Part shown: piece by piece, positions 60,335-64,000 of the stretch
Layout of the letters: every line of letters begins with the position of its first letter
How positions within the stretch are numbered: position 1 is the stretch's first letter
NCBI RefSeq assembly: GCF_949987515.2
Contig: NC_082684.1
Span: 47,148,006-47,212,005, forward strand
DNA from: Delphinus delphis
Lineage: Eukaryota; Chordata; Mammalia; Artiodactyla; Delphinidae
DNA length: 64,000 nucleotides
Direction of reading: 5' to 3'
Position numbers and translations under genes: made by a program
Notes under the pieces: generated by a model
What the model was told of the DNA's origin: nothing
The model's database searches: none
What the model saw: only the letters and a program-made list of their open reading frames with translations

Positions 60335-62312
60335 TCTTTTTTTTAATTTTTGAATTTTATTTTATTTATACAGCAGGTTCTTATTAGGCATCCATTTTAT
60401 AAACATCAGTGTATACATGTCAATCCCAATCTCCCAATTCATCCCACCACCACCACCACCCCCGCCGCTTTCCCCCGTTGGTGTCCATACGTTTGTTCTC
60501 TACATCTGTGTCTCAATTTCTGCCCTGCAAACCGATTCATCTGTACCATTTTTCTAGGTTCCACATATATGCATTAATATACGATATTTGTTTTTTTCTT
60601 TCTGACTTACTTCACTCTGTATGACAGTCTCTAGGTCCCTTCACATCTCTACAAATGACCCAGTTTCATTCCTTTTTATGGCTAATATTCCATTGTATAT
60701 ATGTACCACATCTTCTTTATCCATTTGTCTGTTGATGGGCATCTAGGTTGCTTCCATGACCTGGCTATTGTAAATAGTGCTGCAGTGAACGTTGAGGTGC
60801 ATGTGTCTTTTTGAATTATGGTTTTCTCTGAGTATATGCCCAGTAGTGGGATTGCTGGGTCATATGGTAATTCTATTTTTAGTTTTTTAAGGAACCTCCA
60901 TACTGTTCTCCATAGTGACTGTATCAATTTACCTTCCCACCAACAGTGCAAGAGGGTTCCCTTTTCTCCACACCATCTCCAGCATTTGTTGTTTGTAGAT
61001 TTTCTGATGATGCCCATTCTAACTGGTGTGAGGTGATACCTCATTGTAGTTTTGATTTGCATTTCTCTAATAATTAGTGATGTTGAGCAGCTTTTCATGT
61101 GCTTCTTGACCATCTGTATGTCTTCTTTGGAGAAATGTCCATTTAGGTCTTCTGCCCATTTTTTGATTGGGTTGTTTTTTTTTTTAATATTGAGCTGCAT
61201 GAGCTGTTTATATATTTTGGAGATTAATTCTTTGTCCGTTGATCCGTTTGCAAATATTTTCTCCCATTCTGAGGGTTGTCTTTTGGTCTTGTTTATGGTT
61301 TCCTTTGCTGTGCAAAAGCTTTTAAGTTTCATTAGGTCCCATTTGTTTATTTTTGTTTTTATTTCCATTACTCTAAGAGGTGGATCAAAAAAGATCTTAC
61401 TGTGATTTATGTCAAAGAGTGTTCTTCCTGTGTTTTCCTCTAAAGGTTTTATAGTGTCCAGTGTTACATTTAGGTCTCTAATCCATTTTGAGTTTCTTTT
61501 TGTGTATGGTGTTAGGGAGTGTTCTAATTTCATTCTTTTACATGTAGCTGTCCAGTTTTCCCAGCACCACTTATTGAAGAGGCTGTCTTTTCTCCATTGT
61601 ATATCTTTGCCTCCTTTGTCATAGATTAGTTGACCATAGGTGCGTGGGTTTATCTCTGGGCTTTCTATCCTGTCCCGTTGATCTATATTTCTGTTTTTGT
61701 GCCAGTACCATATTGTCTTGATTAGAAATAAAAGGAATACAAATGGGAAAAGAAGAAGTAAAACTGTCACTGTTTGCAGATGACATGATACTATACATAG
61801 AGAATCCTAAAGATGCTACCAGAAAACGACCAAAGCTAATCAATGAATTTGGTAAAGTTGCAGGATACAAAATTAATGCACAGAAATCTCTGGCATTCCT
61901 ATACACTAATGATGAAAAATCTGAAAGAGATATTAAGGAAACAGTCCCATTTACCATTGCAACAAAAAGAATAAAATACCTAGGAATAAACCTACCTAGG
62001 GAGACAAAAGACCTGTATGCAGAAAACTATAAGACACTGTTGAAAGACTTTAAAGATGATACCAACAGATGGAGAGATCTACCAAGTTCTTGGATTGGAA
62101 GAATCAACATTGTGAAAATGACTCTACTACCCAAAGCAATCTACAGATTCAATGCAATCCCTGTCACACTACCAATGGCATTTTTTACAGAACTAGAACA
62201 AAAAATCTTAAAATTTGTACAGAGACAGAAAAGACCCTGAATAGCCAAAGCAGTCTTGAGGGAAAAAAACGGAGCTGGAGGAATCAGAATCCCTGACTTC
62301 AGAGTATAGTAT
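60335..62312 (-). mobile_element. young L1, 5'-inverted (twin-primed)
   Basis: A LINE-1 insertion on the minus strand. From 61725 down to 60682 the minus strand encodes the C-terminal part of ORF2 (reverse transcriptase/endonuclease protein), open for about 345 codons from [12 protein letters not shown] to MWYIYTMEY. It includes the cysteine-bearing [20 protein letters not shown] zone. The 3' untranslated part and T-run follow to 60335. From about 61725 to 62312 the DNA is inverted: the plus strand encodes the preceding ORF2 part, with the catalytic FADDM motif (about residue 13 of the frame at 61743), YLGIN, and IRIPDFR at the end. The two pieces abut in L1 coordinates almost without loss. 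A premature stop after MEY and lack of ORF1 make it immobile. Confidence 0.95.
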
Positions 62313-62472
62313 AATCCTCTGCTCTTATAAACAGTAAGTACGTGCCTTGTTGTATTGCCTCCTCACACCTAAGTGTGAGAGTTTCTCTAGGGTTTATACC
62401 TAAAAGTGGAATTTCAGAGTTACCAGTGTGCCTATCTTTACTTGCTAAAGTGCTCTGCAAATTTTCCTGCTG

Positions 62473-62474
<2 letters not shown>

Positions 62475-62540
<66 letters not shown>
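62475..62540 (+). repeat. (GT)33 microsatellite
   Basis: An uninterrupted 66-bp GT run inside the older L1 remnant. Perfect runs of this length are usually polymorphic. Confidence 0.97.
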
Positions 62541-62542
<2 letters not shown>

Positions 62543-62949
62543 TCCCACTTCTCCACACTCTCACTCACAGTTGTGATCATCAGACTTCTAAAATTTTGTG
62601 AATACAGTTGGTGAAATTGGATCTCATTGCTTTAATTTGCATTTCTCTGATTTTCAGTAGAGAAGGCTTTGCTAGGTAAGGTGCATGAAATACAAGCATG
62701 GTAGATCCATGAAGGAGCCATACATTTGACAGTCCAAAAAGAAAGACCTCTGTATAGCAAAAGATAACCATAGAATTAAAAGACAAGACATACACAGGAA
62801 GAATGGATATGCAATGCAGATGACTAACATGAAATTAGTATCCAGAATAGGTCAGGGAACTCTTGTAAAGTTGAAAACAAGACAACCTAATAGAAAATGA
62901 ACAGACGTTATGAACAGACAGTACTCAACAGAAGAAATCTCACACCTTG

Positions 62950-63435
62950 CTGGAGTTCAGTAAATGTTTGCTGGTAATTAAATGACTAGAAGGAGTGGCT
63001 GAAGCAGATCTCTGCAGATGTCGTGTCTTTAGCGGGTTCCTGGGACTCAGACCCTGAGACGGAGGTTTGTGTGGGGGAAGTTTAATGGGATGTGATCTCA
63101 TGAGGGGATTAGGAAAGCAGGATTGGACAGAGTGAGAAGTGGATTTGGGAACTCTGGAGGAGGTTGGCCCTTCACAGGGATCCTAAACTGAGGCGAGGGG
63201 CTGGGCCTTCTTGTCCTTGCATCCATCAGTTACTGGTTACAGGTGTCCCTGGGGAGAGGAAGTAACCATTGGCGGGACAGATCCCTTTGGCAGAGGGGAC
63301 GTCCAAGGGGAGACTCAGCTGTGAGCCATCGGTAGCCTGTGCTCCTGGCAGCTGTGGGAAGGAGACAGGAGCTGGGTGGGACACACCACAGCGTCCACTT
63401 CATCCACTATGAAGACCCAGGGAACTAATCCAAGT
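62950..63435. other. unclassified, possibly LTR-derived
   Basis: G-rich sequence with GGGGGAAGTTTAATGGGATG, reminiscent of an LTR-type repeat I cannot name. No coding frame. Confidence 0.35.
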
Positions 63436-63439
63436 TCCT

Positions 63440-63695
63440 CTCAGGATTCAGAATACTGGCCTTGGAGTCAGAGAGCCCTGGGATTGAATCCCAGATCCAC
63501 TGCTTACCCAGATAGGTAACCTTGGGCAAGTTACCTGGTGTCGGTCTCAGTCATAATTTTCTTTCCACAAATATCGAGTACCTGAGAGTACCTACCTTGA
63601 GGTTGCTGTGAGGGTTAAGTGATTGAATACTCACAGAGAGCATAACACAGTTCCTGGCACACATTTAATGCTTGATAAATAATGACTATTATTTT
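63440..63695 (+). mobile_element. MIR, near full length
   Basis: GGATTGAATCCCAGATCCAC, CCTTGGGCAAGTTACCTGGT, GGTTGCTGTGAGGGTTAAGT, ACACAGTTCCTGGCACACAT and TTGATAAATAATGACTATTA trace the whole MIR from core to tail. Confidence 0.94.
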
Positions 63696-64000
63696 TTTAT
63701 TATTAATACTTGTGGGGAAGAGTCTGCGTTTCTTTTGCTCGGTCAGCGGAGTACAGCAAGAAACTCTCTTGGAATGTGCTTCCGTGGCTTTCTTAGATAA
63801 ATGGAATACTCGTGAGGTTAGTGGGATTTACAGCAGGCTTGTTCTCTAGTCTAAGCCAGTAATGCCTTCGCTGTTTAATAAAACATTTCCTGGTTTCATA
63901 TTTAAAACTCCACTGACTTCCTACTCCTCCAGGCCAATTGTTATTTTTCTCTTTCTATTTTCCTGGGACTTAATTCCTATAACCAAATGGAACCTCTCAA
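63696..64000. other. unique non-coding DNA to window end
   Basis: Nothing recognised; the sequence runs on past the window. Confidence 0.4.

Larger units (their letters stand above)
59830..62940 (-). mobile_element. older L1 remnant, host of the young L1
   Basis: Old minus-strand L1 related to the young one it contains. Before the young L1, ATTCCACAATTTATTGATCC and GATGGACATTTATTTATACT parallel the young L1's own end of ORF2. After it, GAGTTTCTCTAGGGTTTATA, ATTTGCATTTCTCTGATTTT and the minus-strand peptide KIREMQIKAMR continue upstream in ORF2. From about 62740 to 62940 the sequence switches to plus-strand L1 (AGTATCCAGAATAGGTCAGG, GAAAATGAACAGACG, the segment just 5' in ORF2), so this copy also looks 5'-inverted. 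The exact switch lies between about 62670 and 62740. Confidence 0.65.

Noticed and set aside
60682..61770. 362-codon minus-strand open frame as a host gene
   Set aside because: It is the C-terminal half of L1 ORF2 preceded by about 17 codons of antisense sequence from the inverted segment.

Overview
This is nuclear DNA from a mammal, almost certainly a cetacean and probably a toothed whale. The main evidence is 16 copies of one tRNA-derived SINE. Its head reads like a tRNA gene (GGTGGCGCAGTGGTTGAGAG, then a GGTTCG B-box) and its tail is A-rich. This is the CHR SINE family of cetaceans, hippos and ruminants. Most copies are the short, nearly identical form I associate with whales, and I see none of the BovB or Bov-A elements expected in a ruminant. 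Older repeats (MIR, L2, MaLR LTRs, hAT and Tigger fossils) are those shared by all placental mammals. The species call rests on recognition, not on a search.

No complete protein-coding gene is visible. Nearly all long open frames are explained by SINEs, L1 ORF2 or pyrimidine-rich L2 fossils; a few (for example 32378-32791 and 36322-36681) are simply unsupported. The best coding candidate is a single possible internal exon at 20772-20913 (+), with splice-like signals and 47 open codons. The window is therefore either intergenic or inside a large intron.

Layout. 1-9.6 kb: mostly unique AT-rich DNA with one SINE, a hAT fossil, an ancient LINE piece and two MaLR LTRs in opposite orientation. 9.6-20.5 kb: SINEs, a consensus CTCF-like site at 11240, and an L2 fossil of nearly 2 kb broken by an MER5A-like element and a SINE. 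20.5-26.2 kb: the candidate exon, then five SINEs in 4.5 kb, one splitting an L1 remnant and one splitting a MIR. 26.2-42 kb: unique DNA with a Tigger MITE, MIRs, L2s and SINEs. 42-46.6 kb: a 5'-truncated SINE, a MIR, a probable retroviral LTR, an L2 and a hAT MITE. 46.6-59 kb: long unique DNA and a (TA)n tract fused to a SINE. 59-64 kb: L2, then a nested L1 complex, a 66-bp (TG)n and a MIR.

The most striking structure is at 59.8-62.95 kb. A fairly young L1, 5'-inverted as expected from twin priming, sits inside an older L1 copy on the same strand. That older copy also appears to be 5'-inverted. No operons, CRISPR arrays or prokaryote-like systems are present.
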